Shown: piece by piece, positions 51,505 to 60,970 of the stretch | Numbering within the stretch: the first letter of the stretch is position 1 | Layout: each line of letters begins with the position of its first letter | Assembly: GCF_035984545.1 (NCBI RefSeq) | Contig: NZ_JAXCHP010000001.1 | Span: 496,001 to 560,000 of the forward strand | DNA from: Cryobacterium sp. GrIS_2_6 | Lineage (GTDB): Bacteria > Actinomycetota > Actinomycetes > Actinomycetales > Microbacteriaceae | Direction of reading: 5' to 3' | DNA: 64,000 nucleotides | The notes under the pieces: generated by a model | What the model saw: only the letters and a program-made list of their open reading frames with translations | Database searches by the model: none | Told to the model about the DNA's origin: nothing | Made by a program: the position numbers and the translations under genes

Positions 51505-53283
51505 GAGCGTGAGTCAGTAACGCCTATTCGGCTTTGATGCCAATGAATGCCTCCGATGTCGTCGGGTTGGGTTGGGGCGTTGCCGACGCGATCGTCGTGG
51601 GCTGGGGCTCTGTATCCGTTCGCGTGCCGATCGAAAATAGGGCCACGGCCGTGTTGACGACGCAGGGCAGGATCGCTGTCGCCCGTCAGGGCGGTCTTGC
51701 CTGGTCTTTAGGTTGCCGGGTGGGGAGTGCTTTGCGTGGCGAGGCGGGCTTTGGTTTGCAGGGTGTGGAGTTTCATTAGGTTGTGGCAGGCGGCGATCAG
51801 GTCCCACTCGTGGGCTGCTTGCTCCAACCCGCGCAGCAGCAGGAATTTTCCTTGCCTCGTGTGGATTTGACCGAACACGGGCTCCACGATCGCTTTGCGC
51901 CTGGCGTAAACGGCGCGGCCTTTCTTCGTCTTCAACTTCCGGGCCATGCGTTCCCGGAGCGTCGCATCGGCGGGGATCCGGCCCCGAGGAACCTCGGGAA
52001 CACGTTCGCCATGCTTGACCCGGCCGGTCGCGATGAAGAACTCGGTCCCGCCGTCGCTGGCCGTCTCAATGGTCTTGGCGTAGTCCAGGTTCGCGGCTGA
52101 ACAATACCCGGCATCGGCGAGGACCTGCCGGGGCAGAACGCCCGTCGTGGTGTGGAGTTTCTCGACCAGGGGCACGACCTGTTCAACATCCACGCCAATA
52201 TTCGTCAGCGTCGTCGCGACGATGATCTGATGATCCGCATCCACGATGGCCTGCGCGTTGTAGGCGTAATGGAAGGACCCGTCAGCGGTCTTCATGATCC
52301 GCGCGTCCGGGTCGGTGAAGTTGCGTTGAGCCTTCGGATTCACGACCGCGTTCTCGGCCGCATCCTCACCCTTCGCCGTGACAGCATCGTCGTCATCGCC
52401 CTTATCCCGGGCTTTCTTCTCGGCCTCTTTCCGCGCCCGGGCGGCCGCGTCCGCCTCCAAAGCGGCGCGCGCCTCGGCCAGTTTCACGAGGCGTGATTCC
52501 CGCCTCGCGAGCTCCGGCGGCAACTCATCACCGCGTTTGTCTTTCCCGAACCGGGCATCCTCGGCCTCATCGATCGCATCGGCGTCCGCCAGGAGGGCGG
52601 AGACTTCATCGGCGAGGACTTTCTGCTTCTCCGTCAACCGGGCGTAACTCATCGCTTTGCGCCTGGACGCGTTCGCCCGGACCTTGGTGCCGTCCAACGC
52701 GACCTGCCCCAGCGACACCATCCCAGCCGCACGACACAGTTCCAACGCCTGCAAAAACACGTTCCCCAGGCTCGCGAGGTGCCGTTTCCGGAACCGGGCG
52801 ATCGAGCGAAAATCCGGTGCCTGCTGCGCGGCCAACCAACGAAAAGCGACCACGTCCACACAGACCCGCTCCAACTCCCGTGACGAGCGAACCCCGACGC
52901 AATACCCGTAAAGCAGCACGCGGACCATCAGCCGAGGGTCATAAGGCGGCTGGCCCTTCGACTTCGCGTAGGACGCGTAGAACTTCTTCAGGTCAATTTG
53001 AGTTTCGACGATGTCGGCGATGAAACGAGAGAGGTGGTTCTGCGGCAGCCACTCATCCAAAGACGGTGGAACCAACATCACGGCCGCCGGCTCGAACGCC
53101 CGGAACCGCTTGTTCACGCCGGCGCCAGCCTCGACTCCGTCGTCCATGACCAGGTCAACATGTTCGAGTTCTGTCGCGGGAAACAAACCATCAAAATCGC
53201 TCATAAGCAATTTTCCCAGACCAACAACCCCAGCCCAGGAAATCCGTCGGCGTTTTAAACTTCGCCGTTACTGACCCACGCTC
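51505..53283 (-). mobile_element. IS1182-family element
   Basis: The element is about 1779 bp with terminal inverted repeats GAGCGTGRGTCAGTAACG (left from 51505, right inverted ending 53283). CTAG lies at both borders (51501-51504 and 53284-53287), consistent with a 4-bp target duplication at a palindromic site. It contains one intact transposase gene. Confidence 0.85.
51708..53204 (-). CDS. IS1182-family transposase
   Basis: This is a 498-residue DDE transposase. The N-terminal part has FRAFEPAAVMLVPPSLDEWL and PPYDPRLMVRVLLYGYCVG; the catalytic part has VALDGTKVRANASRRKAMSY, VLADAGYCSAAN and KAIVEPVFGQIHTRQG with the catalytic Glu. The central region is a charged coiled coil. Start chosen at MSDFDGLFPATE. 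Confidence 0.93.
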   Translation of the reverse strand: MSDFDGLFPATELEHVDLVMDDGVEAGAGVNKRFRAFEPAAVMLVPPSLDEWLPQNHLSRFIADIVETQIDLKKFYASYAKSKGQPPYDPRLMVRVLLYGYCVGVRSSRELERVCVDVVAFRWLAAQQAPDFRSIARFRKRHLASLGNVFLQALELCRAAGMVSLGQVALDGTKVRANASRRKAMSYARLTEKQKVLADEVSALLADADAIDEAEDARFGKDKRGDELPPELARRESRLVKLAEARAALEADAAARARKEAEKKARDKGDDDDAVTAKGEDAAENAVVNPKAQRNFTDPDARIMKTADGSFHYAYNAQAIVDADHQIIVATTLTNIGVDVEQVVPLVEKLHTTTGVLPRQVLADAGYCSAANLDYAKTIETASDGGTEFFIATGRVKHGERVPEVPRGRIPADATLRERMARKLKTKKGRAVYARRKAIVEPVFGQIHTRQGKFLLLRGLEQAAHEWDLIAACHNLMKLHTLQTKARLATQSTPHPAT

Positions 53284-53287
53284 CTAG

Positions 53288-54307
53288 ATGAGTGAGTCCT
53301 AATGGTCGTAGGCGATGAGGGATCGTTTGTTGGGGGTTCCGAGGAGCCAGTTGTGCCAGATTCCGGCTGCGAGGGCGAGTAGTCGGCCTGCGACGCGGGA
53401 GTAGACGCCGGGGATGGTGCGTCCGCCGTGTTCTTCGAGGGTGAGTTGGCCTTTGAGGGTGTCGAAGACGGACTCGACCCATTGGCGGATGCCGCCGAGT
53501 TTCCCGAAGCGTTTCTTCTCGTCTTTGCGGTCGGGGCGGATTAGGTGTGCGCCGAGTTCGTCGGTGATGAATCCTTCGAACTCGCGCCCGGCGAAGCCTT
53601 TGTCGCCGATGATGATTTGGCCCAATTGGATCAGGTGGCGGTCGTGGCGGAGCATCGCCTGAGCGGCTTCGCGTTCGCCGATCTTCGGGTTGGCCAGGCC
53701 CCAGATGACGGGCATTCCGCCTGGGGTGCAGATGAGGTAGAGGCGGAATCCCCAGAAGTAGCGGGAGTGGGAAGCGCAGTATCCGTAGCCGGCGTGTCCG
53801 GCCAAGTCGGAGCGTTTCACGGTCTCGCGGGACTTGCCGCAGGGCACCGGGGTGGAGTCAATCAGCCGGGTGATCTCGTCCCAGGACGGGGTATCCCGGG
53901 CGAGTTCGGTGATCACAGCAGAGAGCAGACCGGTGGCTTGGCGGACGCGTTTGCCCCACCCGGATTGTTGGGGCAGGTTCGGGAACATGCCTTTCAGATG
54001 CTTACTCGCGTAGCGGATCCATTTGCGGTCCGATGCGATGCCGAGCAGGTGTTGGGCGACGACGAGGCAGAGCAGCTCGATGTCGGTCAGGGCCGGTGGT
54101 CGCCCGGGCCGGCCTTGTCTGGAGAACCCCAGCGCGGGGATGATCCGATCGTCTAGATGGACGTACAGTGTGGTCAGGAGGGTGTTTAGATCTGTCTTCA
54201 CAAACAGGTTTTAACACCCTCCACCTTCGATTAACAGCGTCCACGCGGGGGAAGTCAGATTCGACTAACCGGGCGCCATCCAAGCCAATCGATTAGGACT
54301 CACTCAT
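53288..54307 (-). mobile_element. IS982-family element
   Basis: The element is about 1020 bp with terminal inverted repeats ATGAGTGAGTCCTAAT at both ends. CTAG flanks it at 53284-53287 and 54308-54311. It abuts the IS1182-family element directly, the two sharing the middle CTAG. Confidence 0.87.
53299..54201 (-). CDS. IS982-family transposase
   Basis: This is a 300-residue transposase. It starts MKTDLNTLLTTLYVHLDD and has LIDSTPVPCGKSRETVKRSD, QIIIGDKGFAGREFE (second Asp) and GGIRQWVESVFDTLKGQLTL (catalytic Glu). The GTG start matches the family N-terminus. The frame is intact. Confidence 0.93.
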   Translation of the reverse strand: MKTDLNTLLTTLYVHLDDRIIPALGFSRQGRPGRPPALTDIELLCLVVAQHLLGIASDRKWIRYASKHLKGMFPNLPQQSGWGKRVRQATGLLSAVITELARDTPSWDEITRLIDSTPVPCGKSRETVKRSDLAGHAGYGYCASHSRYFWGFRLYLICTPGGMPVIWGLANPKIGEREAAQAMLRHDRHLIQLGQIIIGDKGFAGREFEGFITDELGAHLIRPDRKDEKKRFGKLGGIRQWVESVFDTLKGQLTLEEHGGRTIPGVYSRVAGRLLALAAGIWHNWLLGTPNKRSLIAYDH

Positions 54308-54311
54308 CTAG

Positions 54312-54940
54312 GTGCAGGCCGCGAGGCCGACATCGACCGTGATGAGGGTCGCAGGCCCTGACCGCTATGCGACGTCGCGGGCGATCGCCCTGGACGCCTT
54401 CGGGGCCGGCGCTGCCTCGGCCTACATCGCGACCGGGGTCAATTTCCCGGACGCGCTCGCTGCCGGACCGTCAGCGGCCCACTTCAGCGGCCCGACCATC
54501 TTGGTTCCCGAGTCGGACGCCACCGTCGACGCTGCGACCACGAGCCCGCTGACCGCCCTCAAGGTCACGACGGCCCGGATCGCCGGCGGAGTGGATGTTG
54601 TCAGTACGGCATCGAGAATGCGCTCAAGGTCGTGCCAGGGGTGACGACTGTCAAACGCAACTCCGGCGCCGACCGCTACGCCACGGCCGTCGCGATCAAC
54701 CTTGACGCCTTTGCGACGAGCCCAGCGGTCTACCTCGCGGTCGGGACCAACTTCCTCGACGCGATGGCCGGCGCGGCCCTGGCCGGCTGGAAGAACGCGC
54801 CGCTGTACCTGAGCACGACAAGTTGTCTCGACAAGAGGGTGCCCGCCGAAATGTCAGGCCTCGGCGCCACGTCGCTGGTTTTGTTCGGCGGGATGACGGT
54901 GCTGAGCGAAAACGTGGCCAATCTCGTCGCTTGTCCCTGA
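54312..54940 (+). pseudogene. CWB2 cell-wall-binding protein fragment
   Basis: Two and a half cell wall-binding repeat 2 units are visible: AGPDRYATSRAIALDAFGAG, ATGVNFPDALAAGP, then after a frame change near 54605 NSGADRYATAVAINLDAF and AVGTNFLDAMAGAAL. The reading frame needs one correction (629 bases, not a multiple of three). The N-terminus with its signal peptide is missing upstream of the IS cluster. Such repeats anchor surface proteins in the wall. Confidence 0.8.
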
Positions 54941-55171
54941 TCTCGCCTCGACCGCAGTCCGCGACCGTTCTCGGGAGGCGTGAATGGCTCGCTGTTTCGT
55001 TCCCCGAGGTTTTTACCGAGGAGCTTCCAGAGTCATGATTTGGTCACGACTGCAAGGAATGACACCTCATAGTGATCAGGGAATGAATCTCCAAGTGAGG
55101 GACAGGAAAGTCCGGTCAGATGAAAGCCTGATCGGTGGGAGCTCCACGGGCACCTGAACGAGTTCGGGCCG

Positions 55172-56128
55172 TCAGTCGTCCCTGCGTCTGTCGCCCAGCT
55201 GACCGTTCGGCAGTTCGAGGACTGGGCCTACATCCGTGTGTGAGCCGGACGAAGGATCCCTCGCAGTCGGCTCTTCGATCGGGGGTTTCTCTGAAGTCCG
55301 GTAGATGGATGTTTCCGGGCCGGGGTGGCGTCGGGTCTGGACGATGATAAGCACGATCCCGGCGAGGGCGGCGAGGAGCGCGATGTCCACGTTGATCTTG
55401 AGGCCGAACAGGAAATACTCGGTCGGGTCCAGGCGGAGCGACTCGAGGAACGCCCGTCCGGCGCCGTACCAGAGCAGATAGAAGCCGAGGGCCTTGCCCC
55501 AGCGCAGGTTGAACCGGCGCTCGAGCACGACGATGATCAGCACGACACCGATCGTGTTCCAGATCATCTCGTAGAGGAAGAGCGGCTGGAACAGCGTCCC
55601 GGCCGGCAGCCCAGCGGGGAACGCCGCGTTCGTTGATTCGATCTCGAGGCCCCAGGGGAGGGTCGTCGGGCCGCCGTAGAGCTCGTGGTTGAAGTAGTTC
55701 CCGAAGCGGCCGAATTCCTGCGCGAGAAGCAGGCCGGGGGCGAGAGCATCGGCGAAGGAGAAGAACCGGATCCCGGCCCGACGGCACCCGATATAGGCCC
55801 CGATGCTGCCGAACAGGATCGAACCGAAGATCGCGAGTCCGCCCTCCCAGACGAACAGCACCTTCCACAGGTCCGCGCCGGGGAAGAAATAATCGGTCGG
55901 ATGAGTGACGACGTGGTACAGGCGACCGCCCACGATTCCAATCGGAACCGTCCACATGGCGATATCCATCACCATGCCCGGCTTGCCGCCACGAGCGGTC
56001 AACCGCGCCGAGGACAACCAGACGGCGATAATGATGCCGGTCAAGATGCAGAGCGCATAGAAATGAACACGGAGAGGTCCCAGATCGAAATAGCTGATAG
56101 ATGGGCTCGGAATGCTGGTGTGAACCAC
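55172..56128 (-). CDS. lgt: Prolipoprotein diacylglyceryl transferase
   Basis: This 318-residue membrane enzyme transfers diacylglycerol to the lipobox Cys of prolipoproteins. The signature is EFGRFGNYFNHELYGGPTTL, with GIVGGRLYHVVTHP near the first half and seven membrane segments. The GTG at 56128 is chosen because AAAGGTGA lies five bases before it; a GTG nine bases upstream is also possible. The C-terminal tail is polar. It would lipidate the lipoproteins encoded in this window. Confidence 0.94.
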   Translation of the reverse strand: MVHTSIPSPSISYFDLGPLRVHFYALCILTGIIIAVWLSSARLTARGGKPGMVMDIAMWTVPIGIVGGRLYHVVTHPTDYFFPGADLWKVLFVWEGGLAIFGSILFGSIGAYIGCRRAGIRFFSFADALAPGLLLAQEFGRFGNYFNHELYGGPTTLPWGLEIESTNAAFPAGLPAGTLFQPLFLYEMIWNTIGVVLIIVVLERRFNLRWGKALGFYLLWYGAGRAFLESLRLDPTEYFLFGLKINVDIALLAALAGIVLIIVQTRRHPGPETSIYRTSEKPPIEEPTARDPSSGSHTDVGPVLELPNGQLGDRRRDD

Positions 56129-56357
56129 CGCGTTCACCTTTCGATCGTGCGCATCTGCGCAGCTGGCGGACGAAGGTCTCCCAAGGGTTCCGGGGAAGTC
56201 CGATGTCTCGAACCGCCAAAAGCTTATGCGGGTCCGCTGGATTCACCGCACCAGTGCAGCTCACGAAAGCGGATGCTGGGAGGGTTCTCATAAAGGGGGC
56301 GACCAATGGAGGAGGGGTGCACCCAGCAGGGCGATTCCCGAACGCTACGATCGAAAC

Positions 56358-57611
56358 GTGAGGTCCGTCTTGAATTCGGTTACTCCGTCGTGGGTCGCCC
56401 GAATCGTCGTGGTCACGGCGCTCGTCGGTGTCGGGGCAGGTCTCGGCGGGCTCGCGGTGAGTGTGCTCCTTCGAATGATCCAGCACTTCGCCTACGGGTA
56501 TTCGGAAGGCACTTACCTCGACGGGCTGGCGCACTCTTCACCGCAGACGCGCGTGATCGCCTTATGCTCCGCGGGTGTGATCGGTGCGGTTGGCTGGTGG
56601 GCCCTTCGCCGATGGGGGAGGCCCATCGTCCCCGTGGATCGCAGCGTTGCCGGGGAGCGGATGCCGGTGCTCGCGACCCTGGCGAACTCGGCCTTGCAGA
56701 TCGTGATCGTCGGGTTGGGCGCGTCGATCGGCCGGGAGATGGCCCCCCGCGAGTTGGGCGCACTGTGTGCGGGCTGGCTCAGTGAGAAGGCGCGGGTGAA
56801 TGCCCGCGAACGTCGTGTTCTCGTGGCATGCGGTGCCGGTGCGGGGCTCGCCGCCGTCTACAACGTCCCGCTCGGGGGAGCGCTCTTCACTGTCGAGATT
56901 CTGCTTGCAGAGGTCAGTCTGGCCACCGTCCTGCCGGCCCTGGCGACGTCCGCGATCGCGACACTGGTCGCGCAAATCGTCGTGCCCACGACCCCGTTGT
57001 ATTCCGTTCCGCAGTTCGCTCAGACCCCGTCGCTCATGGTCTGGTCCCTCATCGCCGGGCCCGTGATCGGATTCGGTGCAGTCGGTTTCGTGCGCCTGGC
57101 CGGCAGGGAAGAGAAACGGCGTCCGGAGGGCTGGAGGATTCTTATCGTCATGCCACTCGTCTTCGCCGCCATCGGGCTGTTGTCCCTCCTGCTTCCAGAG
57201 ATTCTCGGCAATGGGCGGTCGCTCGGCCAGACCGCGTTCGACGCGATGCTGCCGATTGGACTCGTGGCGGTGCTCCTCGTCGCCAAAGTGGCAGCCACGA
57301 TCGGCACGATCGGGAGCGGGGCTGCCGGAGGTACTCTGACGCCCTCGCTCGCGATTGGCGCCGCGTTCGGCGTCGTGACGGGCGGCCTCTGGGACGCGCT
57401 GTGGCCAGGTACCCCGGCAGCGGCCTTCGCCCTTGTCGGAGCAGCAGCATTTCTTGCCGCTGCAATGCGCGCACCCCTGACTGCCCTGATCCTCGTCCTT
57501 GAATTCACAGGGGAGGGGCCCGCACTGCTGATCCCCATGACACTGGCTGTCGCGGGTGCCGTGGTCGTCGAATACCTCCTCGGCCGCCGACGATTCCTCG
57601 GCATCGACTAA
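56358..57611 (+). CDS. ClC-family chloride channel / transporter
   Basis: This 417-residue protein has about ten membrane segments. Selectivity filter motifs are variant: IVGLGASIGREMAPRELGAL (for GxGIPG and GKEGP) and TIGSGAAGGTLTPSLAIGAA (for GxFxP). The mid-protein VYNVPLGGALFTVEILL is typical of ClC proteins. The GTG start follows the sequence CGAAAC without a strong ribosome-binding site. It is divergent from lgt. Confidence 0.9.
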   Translation: MRSVLNSVTPSWVARIVVVTALVGVGAGLGGLAVSVLLRMIQHFAYGYSEGTYLDGLAHSSPQTRVIALCSAGVIGAVGWWALRRWGRPIVPVDRSVAGERMPVLATLANSALQIVIVGLGASIGREMAPRELGALCAGWLSEKARVNARERRVLVACGAGAGLAAVYNVPLGGALFTVEILLAEVSLATVLPALATSAIATLVAQIVVPTTPLYSVPQFAQTPSLMVWSLIAGPVIGFGAVGFVRLAGREEKRRPEGWRILIVMPLVFAAIGLLSLLLPEILGNGRSLGQTAFDAMLPIGLVAVLLVAKVAATIGTIGSGAAGGTLTPSLAIGAAFGVVTGGLWDALWPGTPAAAFALVGAAAFLAAAMRAPLTALILVLEFTGEGPALLIPMTLAVAGAVVVEYLLGRRRFLGID

Positions 57612-57704
57612 TCGCAGTTCGCATGTTGCCCACGTGGCCCATTCTGCCGTGGAGATTTCGGGGCTGCGTCGCTAACGAGTGCGCGGACCACGGCTAGGGT
57701 CAAT
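57612..57704. other. Short gap after the ClC gene
   Basis: Nothing was recognised. Confidence 0.35.
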
Positions 57705-57935
57705 ACAACGCCGAGACGACGACGTCCTTGTAGATCCAGCCGGAGAACGTGCGGATATAGAAGGCGTCCGTCATTACAGGCAGTCCGGTGGGGCCGTGGT
57801 GAAGTGCCGCTTCACGAGATCCCCCTTTCGCTCTGCCAGGGGCCCAGGAATCGTCGTATCCGGGCCTTTCGAACGTCACACCCGCGCAAGCCCTCCCGGC
57901 GCATCACGCGTTCGACGGTGCAGCGGGCCACCAGT
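57705..57935 (-). pseudogene. IS3-family transposase (OrfB) remnant
   Basis: On the minus strand, VARCTVERVMRREGLRG is typical of IS3 OrfB proteins, followed at lower similarity by VKRHFTTAPPD and, in another frame, TDAFYIRTFSGWIYKD. Stops and frame changes break it several times. Ends were not found. Confidence 0.65.
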
Positions 57936-57980
57936 GTTTCGCGTGGTTGTCGTGAGCTCGATGGCGACTGACCAACGCTC

Positions 57981-58355
57981 CTAGCGGGCGAAGTACAGCA
58001 GCGCGATGGTGACGATTTCCGTAATCACGGCGGTCACGGTCAAGCTGGCGCTTGTGATGCTTATCCAGGTCGCGGTTGGTAGGCCTGCGATGTTCGGTCT
58101 GGCTACCGTCTTCAGATCGAGGTTCTGTATGGCTAGGGTGATGCTCGCCAGCGTTGAGGTTAAGGCGGCGGCCAGGCCCCACGCGGCGAGGCCTGCGGGC
58201 ATCGCCGCGGAGTAAATGATCGCACCACTGACGAGAAGAACGGATGACCGAACGATTCGGCCAGCTTGCCGGTTCTGGCGGTGAAGTGCCGCTTCCGGAT
58301 CATACTGAGCGGGCTCGTCGGGGCCTGAATTCCAAGCGTCCTCCGCCTTTGTCAT
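57981..58355 (-). CDS. Small membrane protein
   Basis: This is a 124-residue protein with an acidic, polar N-terminus (EDAWNSGPDEPAQYDPEAAL) and three membrane segments (SSVLLVSGAIIYSAAM, GLAAALTSTLASITLAIQ and SLTVTAVITEIVTIALLYFA). Coding composition is good. No family was recognised. Confidence 0.6.
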   Translation of the reverse strand: MTKAEDAWNSGPDEPAQYDPEAALHRQNRQAGRIVRSSVLLVSGAIIYSAAMPAGLAAWGLAAALTSTLASITLAIQNLDLKTVARPNIAGLPTATWISITSASLTVTAVITEIVTIALLYFAR

Positions 58356-58498
58356 GCGATAACCATATGTCTATCCCGGAAAGCATTGGCGACCACGTAC
58401 TCGGGTCCGTGTTCTTTCGGAGAACGCACAGGTCAAGAATCGGTTTTCACCCATCTGGCAACGGTAAGCGCGCGAGCGGTCCGGTCCGGCGCTAAGAG

Positions 58499-58780
58499 TT
58501 ATGCCACTAGTTCGCGCACCTCGCGGATGAGTCGACGAAAAATCTGGCTCTCGGTCCCAAGGTAAGGCCACTCCCAAATAGACCCCCGATAGTTCACATC
58601 CGTGAATTCATTAGCCGCGGGGGTCCGCCCGTCGCCAATGAACGGGTCGCGGTGCCCGGCGAACTGATGCAGGGTTAGGTCGATGGAAAACTCCACGGTA
58701 CCGTCTGTCGCTTGCCATTCGAGCCAGGCGTGGCCGTTTAACTCTCCGGGGCGGCTGGCTTGAACGAACGTCCACTGCCC
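58499..58780 (-). pseudogene. 3' fragment of a hypothetical gene
   Basis: Ninety-three residues remain: QWTFVQASRPGELNGHAWLE, VEFSIDLTLHQFAGHRDPFI, and TDVNYRGSIWEWPYLGTESQ. The coding sequence stops abruptly where the IS256 remnant begins at 58781, so the 5' part has been lost. Family not recognised. Confidence 0.6.
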
Positions 58781-58988
58781 AAACGGTACCCGCCCGCGCG
58801 TCTTGACGACGACGGCCGGGGACCTGCACCTGAAGATCCCCAAGCGGCGCCAGGGTTCATTCTTCCCCGCGCTCCTCGAGCGCCGCCGCCGGATGGACAG
58901 GCCCTGTTCGTCGTCGTTATGGAGGCTTGCCTCCACGGCGTCTCGACCCGGAAAGTCGACGACCTGGTCAAGGCCCTCGGCGCGGCTC
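58781..58988 (+). pseudogene. IS256-family transposase remnant
   Basis: A short internal piece of an IS256 transposase: NGTRPRVLTTTAGDLHLKIP, RRQGSFFPALLERRRRMD, then after a frame change ALFVVVMEACLHGVSTRKVD and LVKALGA. It closely matches 63875-64000 and the intact copy at 22998-24162. Both ends are missing. The following 270 bases up to 59261 show no gene. Confidence 0.85.
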
Positions 58989-59261
58989 ATCGGGAAACCG
59001 GCGGGCGTCGGCGAGGGTGTCCTCCCAGAACTCGTCGAAGTCGTCTGGTTCGGCAACGAGCGAGCGGTACTCGCGGGGTTCCGGCAGGCTGCGGTTGTAG
59101 CGGGCATGGGAAAGGACCTTTCAGGCGTGCAGTGCACGAGCCCAGCTTCGAGCTCGTGAACGGTAGGGCGGATGCCGCCGGTACTACGGACCCTATGCGA
59201 GCGCAATCCCCGACGGACTTTGCACCTTGACGGCAGGACCGACACGCCTAAGAATCCCTGG

Positions 59262-60227
59262 TCAGCCCCGGCCCGTCGCGCGCTTCTTGTAGTAGTCCCG
59301 CCAGATCAGGCGGTGGACCGGGATCCACCGTGGGATGTCCCGCAGGCCGGGGATGAAGGGCACGAGCGTGAGTAGCACGCTCAGTAGGAGCATCAGGAGA
59401 ACGACCACCAGGTCGGCATTCGGAGCGGAGGCGAACGGCTCGACCTGATACCAGAAGGAGAAGAGCCACAGCCAGGATTGTCCGGGTGTGTTCCCCGTTT
59501 CGTTCATCATGCCCCACTGGTCGCCCGTGAGGTGCTGGGCGGTCGCGAGGTCACCGAAGTATGCGCCGTCGCCGAGGAACAGGATGGTGCGGGTGTAGTC
59601 GGAGTTGTAGAAGGACTGCTGCGCGTTCAGGACGCCGTCGAGCGCGCCCTGGCTCGCCATCCTGAGTAGGGCACCGGTCAGGACCGGGACGGGCCCGTAG
59701 TCGCCGGTGGCGACCTGGGCCGGGTCGCCGTCGGGGGCGTTCGTGAGGGCATCCGTGTATGCGGCGGTCCAGTCGGTCTTCTGCGTGTCGATCGCGGTGT
59801 TCCACGCGTCGAGGGCGGCGCTCGGGGGTACGTTGAGGGTCGTCAGCGGGGTGATCACGAGGTCCTGCGCCGTGTCGATCGGCAGTCGCACTCCGGAGAA
59901 GCTCTGCAGGTCGAAGGCCCCGATGGTCTGGGTCGCGTCAGGAGTGTTGTTGTAGGGCGGCCCGTAACCGGCGGAATCACTCGTTCCGCCGAGCTCGGCG
60001 GTCGCCGTCGCGACGAAGTCCGCCGGTTCTGCCTGCGCCCAGGACTTGAGGGTGACGCTCGGTTCGTCCGGGGAACCGACGATCGCCGAGAGACCCACGA
60101 TCAGGAGTCCGACGACGACGAGGGCAACGGTGAGTTCCTTGAAAAGGTCGTATTCGCGCACCCTTCCGCGCCAGGGGCGTCGGGCGACGGAGTCGCGCTC
60201 AGAACGGGACGTCGTCGCGGTGCTCAT
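59262..60227 (-). CDS. Membrane partner protein of the cytochrome b operon
   Basis: This 321-residue protein has one N-terminal membrane segment (LTVALVVVGLLIVGLSAIVG), a large extracytosolic domain rich in acidic and aromatic residues, and a C-terminal membrane segment (DLVVVLLMLLLSVLLTLVPF) with a basic tail. No CxxCH haem site is present. Its start overlaps the cytochrome b stop by 4 bases, so it is a fixed partner of that protein. It may act in place of the C-terminal half of cytochrome b; that role is inference. Confidence 0.75.
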   Translation of the reverse strand: MSTATTSRSERDSVARRPWRGRVREYDLFKELTVALVVVGLLIVGLSAIVGSPDEPSVTLKSWAQAEPADFVATATAELGGTSDSAGYGPPYNNTPDATQTIGAFDLQSFSGVRLPIDTAQDLVITPLTTLNVPPSAALDAWNTAIDTQKTDWTAAYTDALTNAPDGDPAQVATGDYGPVPVLTGALLRMASQGALDGVLNAQQSFYNSDYTRTILFLGDGAYFGDLATAQHLTGDQWGMMNETGNTPGQSWLWLFSFWYQVEPFASAPNADLVVVLLMLLLSVLLTLVPFIPGLRDIPRWIPVHRLIWRDYYKKRATGRG

Positions 60228-60970
60228 CGCGTCGCCTCCGCCTGTTCCGGGTTCGCGTCCGGTCGGGCCGCTGGACTGTGGCCGAGCGCTGTACCGTCGC
60301 CGAGCAGCACTTCGCCACTCAGCTGGGCGTCGCTCTCAGCCGCGTCGATCGGGGGGACGACCCCGTGCATCCGCACCAGGATCACGTGGAGCGCGACGAC
60401 GGCTCCGACCGCGAGGGGCAGCAGCACGATGTGGAAGCCGAAGATCTGGCCGAGGTTGGCCACGTTGAACCAGGCTCCGATGCCGGAGGCGTTGAGTGCG
60501 TCCTTGCCTTCGAAGGCGATCCACTGCGAGTCGAAGTTGGTCTGGAGCAGGTACCCGGTGAATGCCGCGACGATCGAGACGAGGAAGGCGGCCATCCCGG
60601 TGAGCCAGGTGAGCGTTCGCCCGCCTCGCCAGGCGGCCATCCAGTACTTGCCCCAGAGGTGCACGACCATGGTGATGAAGAAGACCTCGACGCTCCAGAG
60701 GTGCACGCTGTTCACGAAGTGGCCGAAGTCGGAGACGTGGTACCAGGCCGGCCCGTTCAGGCTGAGCACGACGCCGGAAACGACGATGAACACAAGCGAG
60801 ACGATGGCGCCCATGCCGAAAACGTAGATCCAGGATGCGACGTAGCTGGGCTGGTCCTGTGGCAGCAGTTTGTCGGCGGGCAGGTGCTTGAGCAACCAGC
60901 CTCGGGCTTTACCTGTCCAGGTGTAGTACTCCTCGGCGGGTTCGCTCTTCTGCTCCTCGCGGATGCTCAT
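60224..60970 (-). CDS. Cytochrome b6-like (N-terminal) membrane protein
   Basis: This 248-residue protein matches the cytochrome b N-terminal domain. The four haem-ligand positions are His in VNSVHLWSVEVFF and TMVVHLWGKYWM, and in IFGFHIVLLPL and VALHVILVRMHG. It has four to five membrane segments and a polar C-terminus. GGAAGAAA precedes the ATG, which overlaps the small upstream gene (ATGA). It should bind two b haems and carry electrons across the membrane, but no Rieske or cytochrome c gene is nearby. Confidence 0.88.
   Translation of the reverse strand: MSIREEQKSEPAEEYYTWTGKARGWLLKHLPADKLLPQDQPSYVASWIYVFGMGAIVSLVFIVVSGVVLSLNGPAWYHVSDFGHFVNSVHLWSVEVFFITMVVHLWGKYWMAAWRGGRTLTWLTGMAAFLVSIVAAFTGYLLQTNFDSQWIAFEGKDALNASGIGAWFNVANLGQIFGFHIVLLPLAVGAVVALHVILVRMHGVVPPIDAAESDAQLSGEVLLGDGTALGHSPAARPDANPEQAEATR

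Noticed and set aside
55116..56534. Long minus-strand frame overlapping lgt
   Set aside because: It is Arg/Pro-rich and out of phase with lgt, which has clear family motifs.
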